A stretch of 64,000 bases of DNA from Cinclus cinclus (taxonomy: Eukaryota > Chordata > Aves > Passeriformes > Cinclidae), in contig NC_085083.1 in assembly GCF_963662255.1 (NCBI RefSeq), forward strand, positions 334,612 to 398,611. The letters run 5' to 3'. The notes beneath the pieces are model-generated. The model was not told the DNA's origin and did not search any database. It saw only the letters and a program-made list of their open reading frames with translations. The position numbers were made by a program, and so were the translations under genes. Below, one piece after another: positions 1 through 9,280 of the stretch; the first letter of the stretch is position 1; every line of letters starts with the position of its first letter.

Positions 1-10
1 CAACACTCAC

Positions 11-1045
11 CACTCTGGCCACAAACAGGGTTTTAAAGGCATCTCCTTGAGCGTTGGGATCATTGTGGGGGTCCCCTGGGGAAAAAGAGGGAAAAGGGGG
101 GGGTCAGGAGGGGTCAGAGGAAAAAGGGGGACCCTCCCCCCCTCTCAGCCCCACAAGACCCCCCCAACTTACAGAGCTTGAGCTCGGACTCCACCTCCTG
201 CTGCCTTCGCTCGATCTTCTCCCGCCGCTGTTCGGGGGCAAAAGGTGGGGGGGAGAAGTGACCAAAAAAGGGGAGTGGGGTGACCTCAGGGGGGGCTCCA
301 AACCCACAGGCTCCACCCACAGCCCCCCAAGATCGGTGGGGAACCCCGAGAATCCCAACAGGAAGGGATAAAGCCCAGGAGGATCCCCTAAAACCCAAAG
401 GGGACGAACCAAATTCTGCATCGGGGGGTGAGCTGAAATTTAGGGGGCAACACTCCCCTCGGTGCCAGTTTTGGGGACACCCACAGCAATCCCAGCCTGG
501 TGGGGAAGGGGATGAGCCCCCCTGAGGGGGCTGCACCAAATTTTGGGGGGTTTCTCCCCCCGTTTTGGGGGGGTTGTGGACGTACCTTGCGCTCCATGCG
601 CTCCTCGCGCGTCTCAGCGCGCGTCGGCGGCGGGGCATCGCGGGGGTCCTGGAGGGACACACAGGGGTTTTGGAGGGGGTCCGAGGTGGTTTTGGGGGTG
701 CGGAGGGGGTTTGGGGTGGTGTTACGGGGGTCTGGGGGGATTCCAGGATGAGGTTATGGGGATACATGGGGGATTTGGGGAAAAGCAAAGGAGAATTATG
801 GCGGTCCGGGGTGGTTTTGGTGTGGGGGTTTTGGGGGATTCTGGGGGTGTGGGGAGGGTCTGTGCGGGGTTTTGGGGGTCCCGAGGGGTTTGGGGTACCT
901 CAAACTCCCGGATGTAGGGTGCGATGCCACTGTAGGGTTGGTTGTGGTGCTTCTCGTGGGGTAACTTCTCCAGGGGGGGCAGGTAAGGGATGGGGTCCCG
1001 GGGGGCAAAAAGGGCCAAAAGGTTGGGGGGCAGGAACTGCGTCAT
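11..1045 (-). CDS. SNRNP70: U1 small nuclear ribonucleoprotein 70 kDa (U1-70K), 5' part only
   Basis: Core U1 snRNP protein that binds U1 stem-loop I through an RRM; its N-terminal arm wraps the Sm ring and contacts U1-C at the 5' splice site. Four minus-strand coding exons: 899-1045 (49 codons, starts [10 protein letters not shown], ends IREFE), 586-648 ([21 protein letters not shown] minus its last residues is the conserved basic/acidic arm), 173-227 ([18 protein letters not shown], helix) and 11-75 ([17 protein letters not shown], then the RRM RNP2 strand LFVARV). All junctions are GT-AG and phases join exactly to give 110 residues nearly identical to human U1-70K. The start at 1045 matches the known N-terminus. 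A likely acceptor about 14 nt upstream of the ATG suggests a separate leader exon. The rest of the RRM and the RS tail lie beyond the left edge. Confidence 0.97.
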
Positions 1046-1589
1046 CCTGAGGGGCTCTGGAGGGGGGCACAAGGTGGGTCAGGACCCCCTGAACCCACCC
1101 AGCATCACCCTAAAACCCACCCACCCAAAAACGTCCCAGCTCCTCCCTCAGCGCAGTCACTGAATCCACGCCCCCCCCCCCCCCGACCCCCAAAAACTCA
1201 CCTGGGTCCCCTCAAAACCTTCCCGGGCCCCTTTCGCCCCACACCGGCCACCTCCAGACCCCCAAGAATCCCCTCCAGACCCTTCCGAACACTCCGCGAA
1301 CCGCAAAGACCCCAGCCCAGACACCCCCAGACCCCGATAACCCCACCCTACACATCCCCAGAGCCCCATACGCACCCCAGCCCCTCTGGGACCCCCAAAA
1401 CTCCACACAACTCCTCCCCCAATACCCATAACCGTTCTCAGACCCCCAAAACCTCACGGCAGCTCCCCTCCCCCACCCCCTCACAGACCCACCCCAGACT
1501 CCCCCATGACATCTCCGCCCGTCCGGGCCTCTTCCCCCTCCCTCCCTCAACCCATTCGGCCCCATTTCCCCTACGGGACCCCCCGGAGC

Positions 1590-1860
1590 CCCTCAGGCCC
1601 CGTCCCCGCCCCCCCTCGGCCCTCACGGACCCCGCGCTCCCTCCGGCTCGGCCGCTCCGCGCGCGCCTCCCCCCGCGCATGCGCGGCCGCCGCGGCGCCG
1701 CCGGAAGTGGGGCGAAACCGGAAGTGGCGGTGGCGGAAACACAGGGCGGCGCCGCTAACGGCTGAGGGGCGTTGATGGGCGGGGCCAAAGAGGGCGGAGC
1801 AGCCAATGGGGCGGGGCTGGAGGCGGAGAAAATTATGCGGGGGCGTGGTCTATACAGCGG
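1590..1860 (-). promoter_or_regulatory. CpG-island promoter of SNRNP70
   Basis: Dense CpG stretch upstream of the SNRNP70 start. It holds a palindromic NRF1-type site GCGCATGCGC at 1675-1684, two ETS sites (CCGGAAGTGG) at 1701-1710 and about 1718-1727, and a CCAAT box at 1803-1807 within AGCCAATGGGGCGG. There is no TATA box. This is the usual architecture of a TATA-less housekeeping promoter. The transcription start is not determinable from sequence. The region may also serve KCNA7, which is divergent, but KCNA7 begins 2.5 kb away. Confidence 0.7.
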
Positions 1861-1918
1861 TTGTTAGGGGCGGGGCTTGGTCATAGCAACGGGGCGGGGC
1901 CTGTTCGTAGTAACCGCG

Positions 1919-2145
1919 GTTTCCATGGCAACCGGGGACATCCTCTGTGTGCGTTCCCCCGCCATAAGAACGGGGCTACACCGGGGGCGTTGCCATAGTA
2001 ACCACGGTGACACCCCCCCCCCCCCTCCGGAGACAAGGGGGGGGGGGTGTGTGTAACTCGTGTCGTTACCATGACAACCGGGGTGACACGTTCCCCACCC
2101 CTCCCCAGTAACCAGGGTGTCACCCCTTCCCGTTGCCATGGCAAC
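1919..2145. promoter_or_regulatory. Cluster of four RFX X-box motifs
   Basis: Four near-palindromic 14-mers of the form GTTnCCATnRYAAC lie at 1919-1932 (GTTTCCATGGCAAC), 1989-2002 (GTTGCCATAGTAAC), 2065-2078 (GTTACCATGACAAC) and 2132-2145 (GTTGCCATGGCAAC, a perfect palindrome). All have a 2-base spacer between half sites, as in the RFX X-box. Spacing is 70, 76 and 67 bp. Flanks such as GGTGACAC recur, so the cluster looks like an eroded tandem duplication in which the X-box core has been kept. More degenerate half sites occur near 1883 and 1907. Confidence 0.6.
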
Positions 2146-2289
2146 CAACGTGCCATCACCCCTCCCACCCCCCGACCCGGGGCGTGTCCCACCCTTCCCC
2201 TCTCCCCCCCCGCCCACCCCCGCCCGGGGGTGTCCCGTCCCCCACCCCCCATCCCCCCCCCCCCCCCTTTTTTTGGGGACCGTCGGTGA

Positions 2290-3095
2290 CCGGGTGACCC
2301 CGGGGAGGGGGAGGGTGGATGGGGGGATGGGGAGGACCCGGGTGTCCGGTCACCCCCACCCCCCCCCTCACCCCCCCCCGTTATTTTTAGCGCGGGGGGG
2401 AACCCGACACCGCGGGGCCACCCTGTCACCCTGTTTACGGGACAGCGGCGGTGACAGCGGGACGGCGGGTCGGGGACACCCGGTGACAGGGGCAGGGGAC
2501 GGGGACACCCCCTGGGGGGGGGTTGGGGACACCCCGGTGACGTGGGAGGGGGCACCCGGGGACGGAGGGGGAGGGGGACAAAGGGGTTGGGGACACCTGG
2601 TGACAGGAGGGACACCCCGGTGACAGGAGGGACAAACCCTCCCCCCCCCACACCCAACCCTGGGGACAGGGGTCAGGAGGGTTGGGGACACTCAGTGACA
2701 GCAACTGGGGACCCCCCCCCGGGTGAATGGGGGACACCTGGTGACAGGAGGGGGGGTGACCCAGTGACGGGGGAGCCGCTGGTGGCAGGGGTCAGGAGGG
2801 CTGGGGACAGCAGGGACGGGGTTTAGGGACAACCAGTGACAGGGGACAGGCCGGGGACAGGTGCTGGGGACCCCCTGGTGACACCTTGGGGACACAGGAC
2901 AGGAGAGCCGGGGACAGGGGGTCAGCAGGGTGCGGAGAGGGGGGCTGGGGACAGTGAGGGACACCTGGTGACAGGGGTCAGGTGGGGTGGGGACACCCGG
3001 GTGACAAGGGGGGCACGTTTGGAAAAGGGGGACGAGGCTGGGGACACTCAGGGACAGGCTTGGGGACACCCGTGACAGATTTGGGGGGGACACAG
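2290..3095. repeat. Degenerate GGGGACACCTGGTGACAGG minisatellite
   Basis: Irregular units of about 20-40 bp built on GGGGACACCNGGTGACAGG, with many imperfect copies. Intergenic between SNRNP70 and KCNA7. No gene is supported here; long frames on both strands come from the repeat. The related GGTGACA/GGGGACA words recur in GYS1 introns 3, 7 and 8. Confidence 0.8.
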
Positions 3096-4060
3096 CGACA
3101 CAAGGGTGACCCCAAGAGTTTGGGGGTTCTCCAAATCTTTGGGGTCGCTTTGGGGACACCCCCAGGGACCTTGAAGGTCCTGACCCCCTGTGAGACCCTC
3201 AAGGACCGTCCAGCTCTGCTGACCCCCAATATTTCAGGGGTCCCCCAAAATCTTTGGGGTCACTTTGGGGACCTCGAGGGTTCCCCAACGCTGTGGGACC
3301 CCCCCCCCCCCCACACACACACAAGTTTGGGGGTCCCCCAAATCTGTAGGAACCCCAAAGATCCTGAGTGTTCCCCAATTCCGTTGACACCCCCCCCCCA
3401 AGAATTTAGGGCTCCCCAAATCTTAAGGGCACCCTTGGGACCCCCAAAAGTTTTGGGGCGCCCCCCAACCCCTCAGGACCTCGAGGTTTCTCCAGCCCTA
3501 AAGACCCCCCAGAAGTTTGGGGTGTTCCATCATTGTACACCCCCGAGATTTTAAGGGTCCCCCCAACATTGAAGGTTTTCCCCGAATCATTCGGATCCCC
3601 CAATATTTTAGGGGTCCCTCAAGAGTTTTGGGGTGTCCCCAACCCTGAGAGACCTTGAGGTTCCTCTGGGGATTCACCGTGGGACCTTCAAGGCCCTTGA
3701 GGGTCCCCCCAGCTTTGTTGACCCCCGATATTTTAGGAGTCCCCCCGAATCTTTAGGACCCCATTGGGACCCCGAATATTTTAAGGGTCCTCCCTAAATT
3801 TTAGGAGTCCCCCAAACCTTTAGGATCCCATTGGGACCCGGGATATGTTAGGGGTCCCCACGATATTTTAGGGGGTCCCCACGATATTTTAGGGGGTCGC
3901 CCCAATTTGGAACCCCCTGATATTGTAGGGGTCCCCCCGATATTTTAGGGGGTCGCCCCAAATTGAAACCCCCTGATATTTCAGGGGTCGCCCCAAATTG
4001 AAACCCCCTGATATTTTAGGGGTCCCCCCGATATTTTAGGTATCTCCCCCCCCCAAACCT
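3096..4060. repeat. Degenerate CCCCAAATCTTTGGGGTCCC-type tract
   Basis: Diffuse G-run/C-run sequence made of variants of TTTGGGGTCCCCCAAATCTT. It becomes more regular at 3830-4045, where GATATTTTAGGGGTCCCCC recurs about 7 times. Intergenic, no gene seen. From 4061 to 4299 the sequence is C-rich and presumably KCNA7 5' leader. Confidence 0.7.
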
Positions 4061-4299
4061 TTCCCATCCCATTACGACCCCCTCTATTCCCTCAAGAATT
4101 TCTCTCAACCCCCAACCCCCCAAGAACCTCCAGCTCCCTCCATAACCCCAAACCCTCACACACCACCCCCCCCCCCCCCGACCGCCCAAAAAATAAAAAA
4201 ACTTCACCCCCAAAACCCCTCGGGGTGCCCCCCACACCCCCCAGGCTGCCCTCGGTGCCCTCCGCCCCGCCCGTGCCCCGTCCCGGGGGTCCCGCGGGC

Positions 4300-7200
4300 A
4301 TGGGGGAGCCGCTGGGCTGCTGCGAGCGCGTGGCCATCAACGTGGCCGGCCGGCGCTTCGAGACCTTGGTGCGGACGCTCCGGAGATTCCCCGATACCCT
4401 CCTGGGAGACCCCCGGCGCCGGCGCCGTTTCTTCGACCCCCAACGCCGCGAGTATTTCTTCGATCGCCACCGCGGCGCCTTCGGGGCCGTGCTCTACTAT
4501 TACCAGTCCGGGGGGCGACTGCGCAGACCGCCGGACGTGCCCCTGGACGTGTTCCTGGAAGAGCTGAGGTTCTACCAGTTGGGTGATGAAGCTGAGGAAA
4601 GGCTCCGCGAGGCCGAAGGGTTTTCGGTGGAGGAGCCGCCGGCGTTGCCGCGCGGGGGTTTGAGGCGCCGGGCGTGGTTGTTGTGTGAACACCCCGAGAG
4701 CTCGCCGGCCGCGCGCGTGGTGGCCTTGCTGTCCGTGCTGGTCATCCTGGTGTCCATCGTGGTGTTCTGCTTGGAGACGTTGCCTCAGTTCCGGCCCGGA
4801 GCAGAGGGAGAGGTGAGTGGGGGGCGGAACTCATTGTCATCATCATCATCATTCTCGTTGTTCTCGTCATCCTCATCATCGTCACCTTCATCCTCGTCAT
4901 CATTCTTACCGTTCGTATAATCATTCTCATAGTCCTCATCGTCATCGTTCTCATCGTCGTCATCATCATCGTTCTCGTTGTTCTCGTCATTCTCATCACC
5001 ATCATCATCTTCATCGTTATTTTCATTGTTCTCATCATCGTCGTTTTCATCATCGTCACCGTCAACGTCGTCATGCTTATCGTTCTTATCATCGTCCTCG
5101 TAGTCCTCATCATCATCATCACCATCATTCTCATTCTTGTCATCCTCATCATCATCGTTCTCGTTGTTCTCGCCATCGTCACCGTCATCATCATCACCGT
5201 CATCGTTCTTGTCCTCATCGTTATCGTTCTCATCATTGTTCTCATTGTTCTTGTCATCCTCATCATCATCGTCATCCTCATCGTCATCATTTTTATTGTT
5301 CTTATCATCATTCTCATAGTCCTCATCATCACCATCATCATTCTTATCATCATCATCATCTTCGCCCTCATCATCGTCATCCTCATTGTTCTCATCAACG
5401 TCGCCATTATCATTCTCATTGTTCCCATCATCCTCATCATCATCGTCCTCATCATCGTCATCCTCATTGTTCTCATCAACGTCGCCATTATCATTCTCAT
5501 TGTTCCCATCATCCTCATCATCATCATCCTCATCATCATCATCCTCATTGTTCTCATCAACGTCGCCATTATCATTCTCATTGTTCCCATCATCCTCATC
5601 ATCATCGTCCTCATCCTCATCATCCTCATCATCGTTATTCTTGTCATCCTCATCATTCTCATCATTGTCATCATCCTCCTCATCATCATCTTCATCGCCA
5701 TCCTCATGATCATCCTCCTCGGTATCACTGTCACCATCCTTGTCCTCATCTTCCTCATCCTCAGTGTCCTCACCGTGGCCATCCTCACCCGCATCGTCCT
5801 CAGCTTCATCCTCACCCTCATCATCATCCTCAGCCTCACTATCCTCATCCTCGTGGTCTTCAGCCTCCCCATCCTCGCCCTCACCACTCTCAGTGTCATT
5901 GTCACCATCCTCGTCCTCTCCCCCCTCGGTGTCCTCATCCTCCCCCTTCTCACCATCTTCATCACCCTCATCCTCACCATCCTCATTCTCACAATCCTCC
6001 TCCTCATCACCCTTATCCTCACCATCCTCATCTTCATCCTTATGAACATCAGCCTCCTCATCCTCACCACGCTGCGCTCTCATTGTCACTGTTCCTGCCT
6101 TCATCCTCCTCCTCATCCTCCTCATCCTCAGCACCCTCATCCTCACTGTCCTCATCATCCTCAATCTCGTGACCTTCATTTTCACCCTTACAATCCTCAG
6201 CTTCATCATCCTCCTCTTTATCATCCTCTTCCTCATCCTTCTCAACTTCATCCTCACCACCCTCACCCCTCTTTTATTCCTCCTCTTCCTCCTCCTCCTC
6301 CCACCAGCCCCTTATCATGAGACCTGAGGGTCCTGGTGGTCCCCAGCCCTGTTTAACTCATTGTGGGAGGGGTCTCCAACCCCACTGACCCATTGTGGTC
6401 ACTTTGGGGGTCTGGGTGGTCTCCAACCCCATTAACCCATACTGGGGGTGGTCTCCAACCCCACTGACCCATGGTGGTCAGTCTGGGGGTCTGGGTGGTC
6501 TCCAACCCCACTGACCCATGGTGGTCAGTCTGGGGGTCTGGGTGGTCTCCAACCCCACTAACCCATGGTGGTCAGTCTGGGGGTCTGGGTGGTCTCCAAC
6601 CCCACTGACCCATGGTGGTCACTTTGGGGGTCTGGGTGGTCTCCAACCCCATTAACCCATACTGGGGGTGGTCTCCAACCCCACTAACCCATGGTGGTCA
6701 CTTTGGGGGTCTGGGTGGTCTCCAACCCCATTAACCCATACTGGGGGTGGTCTCCAACCCCACTGACCCATGGTGGTCAGTCTGGGGGTCTGGGTGGTCT
6801 CCAACCCAGATTAGATTTGGACACCTCCAAGACCCCCATTAACCCTTTCACCTCTCTCCTCTCTCCCCACAGCCCCCCTCGCCCACCCCCACCAACACCA
6901 CCACCCCCACGCCCCCTCCCCACCGCTCCGGCCTGACCGATCCCTTCTTCCTGGTGGAGACCATTTGCATCTGCTGGTTCTCACTGGAGCTACTGGTCCG
7001 GCTGGTAGCCAGCCCCAGCAAGGCGGCGTTTTTCCGCAGCGCCATGAACCTCATCGACCTGGCGGCCATCGCTCCTTACTTCATCGCGTTGGGCACGGAG
7101 CTGGCGCGGCAACGCGGCATCGGCCAGCCCGCCATGTCGCTGGCCGTGCTGCGGGTCATCCGCCTGGTGCGCGTCTTCCGCGTCTTCAAACTGTCCCGCC

Positions 7201-7709
7201 ACTCCACGGGGCTGCAGATCCTGGGCCAGACGCTCAAGGCCAGCATGAGGGAGTTGGGTTTGCTCATCTTCTTCCTCCTCATCGGCGTCGTGCTCTTCTC
7301 CAGCGCCGTTTATTTCGCCGAGGCCGAGGACGCGGCCACGGCTTTCACGTCCATCCCGCAGGCGTTCTGGTGGGCCGTGGTGACCATGACCACCGTGGGT
7401 TACGGGGACATGGCGCCGGTGACGGTCGGGGGGAAGCTGGTGGGGTCTCTGTGCGCCATCGCCGGCGTCCTCACCATCTCCCTGCCCGTGCCCGTCATCG
7501 TCTCCAACTTCTCCTACTTCTACCGGAGGGAGCTGCGAGGCGAGGAGTCCGGGGACGTGGTGCCCGCGTCCCCCTGCCCGCATCACCCCGAGAGCCCCGG
7601 GGACCCCGAGTCCAAAGCGGGCGGGGGGCCGGGGGAGGGATGGGGGGTGGACGGGGAGGCGGGAGGGGAGAAGGCGTGGGGAGGGGGGAGGTTGGTGACC
7701 GAGGTGTGA
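4300..7709 (+). CDS. KCNA7: Voltage-gated potassium channel Kv1.7 (shaker-related)
   Basis: Pore-forming subunit of a tetrameric delayed-rectifier K+ channel in the plasma membrane. Two coding exons, 4300-4812 and 6873-7709 (GT-AG, phase 0), give 449 aa; human is about 456. N-terminal T1 tetramerisation domain about 11-103 ([30 protein letters not shown]); S1 about 138-161; S2 195-218; S3 224-247; S4 259-281 with Arg/Lys at every third position ([16 protein letters not shown]); S5 299-320; pore helix and selectivity filter TVGYGD at 345-350; S6 with the Kv PVP motif; C-terminal VTEV, a class I PDZ ligand. An N-glycosylation sequon NTT at 179-181 sits in the S1-S2 loop. Most KCNA coding regions are intronless; KCNA7 is known for an intron in the S1-S2 linker, as here. 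The start fits the family N-terminus. Confidence 0.97.
4835..6305. repeat. 1.47 kb ATC/CTC trinucleotide array in the KCNA7 intron
   Basis: Almost uninterrupted (TCATCATCNTC) trinucleotide sequence starting about 22 bp after the KCNA7 exon 1 donor. At 5390-5600 three copies of a roughly 90-bp higher-order unit (CATCAACGTCGCCATTATCA within each) are visible. The strict 3-bp phase leaves several frames open on both strands (poly-His/Ser, Ile/Val/Leu and Asp/Glu/Asn-rich). None has a start context, splice support or homologue, so these are not genes. Confidence 0.92.
6345..6810. repeat. 47-bp minisatellite in the KCNA7 intron
   Basis: About nine copies of a unit containing GGTGGTCTCCAACCCCACTG, alternating 47-bp and shorter 27-bp versions, ending about 60 bp before the exon 2 acceptor. 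Confidence 0.9.
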
Positions 7710-7744
7710 GGGGGGACTGGGGGGGAAGGAGGGGCACGAGGATG

Positions 7745-8300
7745 GACTGGGGGGTACTGGGATGGACTGGGAGTGCACTGGGATGGACTGGAATGGACTG
7801 GGAGTGCACTGAGATGGACTGGAATGAACTGGGAGCGCACCAGGACGGACTGGGAGTGCACCGGGATGGACTGGGAGTGCACCAGGAGGGACTGGGATGC
7901 ACCTCTGTGAACTGTGAGAGCACCAGGATGAACTGGGGAGCACTGGGATGGACTGGGAGTGTACGGGGATGAACTGGAATGAAGGAGGAGGAACTGGGGG
8001 TTCACTGGGATGGACTGAGGAGCACTGAAATGAAATAGGGGCGCACTGGGATGGACTCGGAATGCACCAGGATGAACTGGAGTGAACTGGGGCTGCACTG
8101 GGATGAACTGGGAGCACACCAGGATGAACTGGAACAACTGGGAGCGCACCAGGATGGACTGCGGGGTGTATGAGGATGAACTGGAATAACTGGGCGTGCA
8201 CCCAAATGAACTGGGGGTGCACCAGGATGAACTGAGGGGCACTGGGATGAACTGGGAGTGCACCAGGACAAACGAGGGGTGCACGAGGACGGACTGGGGT
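7745..8300. repeat. Degenerate GGGATGGACTGGGAGTGCAC minisatellite, KCNA7 3' region
   Basis: About 25 imperfect units of roughly 20 bp begin 35 bp after the KCNA7 stop codon and probably lie in its 3' UTR, because the first good polyA signal is at 8527. Many units differ by A/G or T/C changes, so the array looks old. Confidence 0.85.
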
Positions 8301-8467
8301 GAACAAAGAAGAACTGGGGGCCACAAGAACTCACACGCCAGGACACCGAGGACACGTCGTGACACATCGAGGACATGGAGGAACCCCCCCCCTCACCCCG
8401 GCTGTGTCACCTGCTCACACCAAAGCCCCCCTGGGAGTCCCCCCAGGGCCTCCTGTGATTTTGGGAA

Positions 8468-8491
8468 GGGGGGGGGGGGGGGGGGGGGGGG
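8468..8491 (+). repeat. 24-base G run
   Basis: Uninterrupted run of 24 G 36 bp before the KCNA7 polyA signal; a similar G run lies at about 8621-8638. In RNA these could form G-quadruplexes. They are also hard to sequence, so their exact lengths are uncertain. Confidence 0.85.
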
Positions 8492-8526
8492 TGACGACAC
8501 ACGAAGCAACCCCACCCCCACCGGGC

Positions 8527-8532
8527 AATAAA
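8527..8532 (+). terminator. Polyadenylation signal, probable KCNA7 3' end
   Basis: AATAAA followed by a GT-rich stretch (GGTGACACTTGGTGGC and GGGGTCGTGGGGG). It is the only canonical hexamer on the plus strand between the KCNA7 stop at 7709 and the PNKP promoter, implying a 3' UTR of about 0.8 kb. Confidence 0.7.
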
Positions 8533-8955
8533 GGTGACACTTGGTGGCACGGCGGGGGTCGTGGGGGGGGGGTCCTGGTTTGAGGACAGGGGATCAAGGG
8601 GCCCTGAGGGTCTCGGGTGGGGGGGGGGGGGGGGGGGGTCACAGCGGGGTCCCAGGATGCTGGTGTGGGGCCTGGATGTGGCACTGCTGAGTCAGCAGGT
8701 TCATATTTTGGGACGCCCGCAGGGGCAGCGGTAGCTGGTGGGGAGGGGTGACCCCCAAGGACCCTCTCCCAGTCCAAACCAGCCCCTTCCAGTGGCCGCC
8801 AGTACCCCTCTAGTCCTTCCCCATTTCCCACTGCAGTCTCTCTCGTCTCTCTCCCAGTCTCTTCCAGTCCCTCCCAGTGGCCCCCAAACCTCTCCCAGTT
8901 CTTCCCAGTCCCCTCCAGTTCTCCCGCCCACCCTGGGAGGACCCGCCCCATCCTC

Positions 8956-8973
8956 CTCCGCCAGGGGGCGCGA
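8956..8973 (+). promoter_or_regulatory. Candidate CTCF site
   Basis: CTCCGCCAGGGGGCGCGA contains the CTCF core CCAGGGGGCGC at 8961-8971. It lies between the KCNA7 3' end and the PNKP promoter, a plausible insulator position. It is a motif match only. Confidence 0.5.
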
Positions 8974-8984
8974 TGACACTCAAC

Positions 8985-9280
8985 CCACCGGAAGCGGCGG
9001 CGTAGCAGGACCGGAAGTCGCCTTGCAGGCGCCAAAAGAGGCGTGGCTTGGTTAATCAGGGGCTCGGCCTAGCGGATGTGGGAGGGGCTGAAGCGGAAGG
9101 GGGCGTGGCTTTGCAGGGGGCACGTTCAAGGACAAAAAGGCGGGAACGGAACAAGTGAGGGGCGGAATGTGGAGCGGAAGTGACGTCACATAACCGGGAG
9201 GGGGCGTGACCACGAGCACCGGAGCGGGGTCGGTTCCGGTCCCCGCTCCTCGTCCCGGTTCCGTCTCTGCTCCCGGGGCG
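8985..9280 (+). promoter_or_regulatory. PNKP promoter with ETS sites and a full CRE
   Basis: CpG-rich, TATA-less region. ETS-type motifs CCGGAAGC/T lie at 8988-8995 and 9011-9018, with further GCGGAAG words at 9094 and 9174. A perfect palindromic cAMP-response element TGACGTCA lies at 9181-9188, 93 bp before the PNKP ATG. The start of transcription is probably between about 9190 and 9270. Confidence 0.65.

Noticed and set aside
4742..6320. Poly-His, poly-Ile/Val and acidic proteins of 415-493 residues
   Set aside because: All are frames of the trinucleotide array in the KCNA7 intron.
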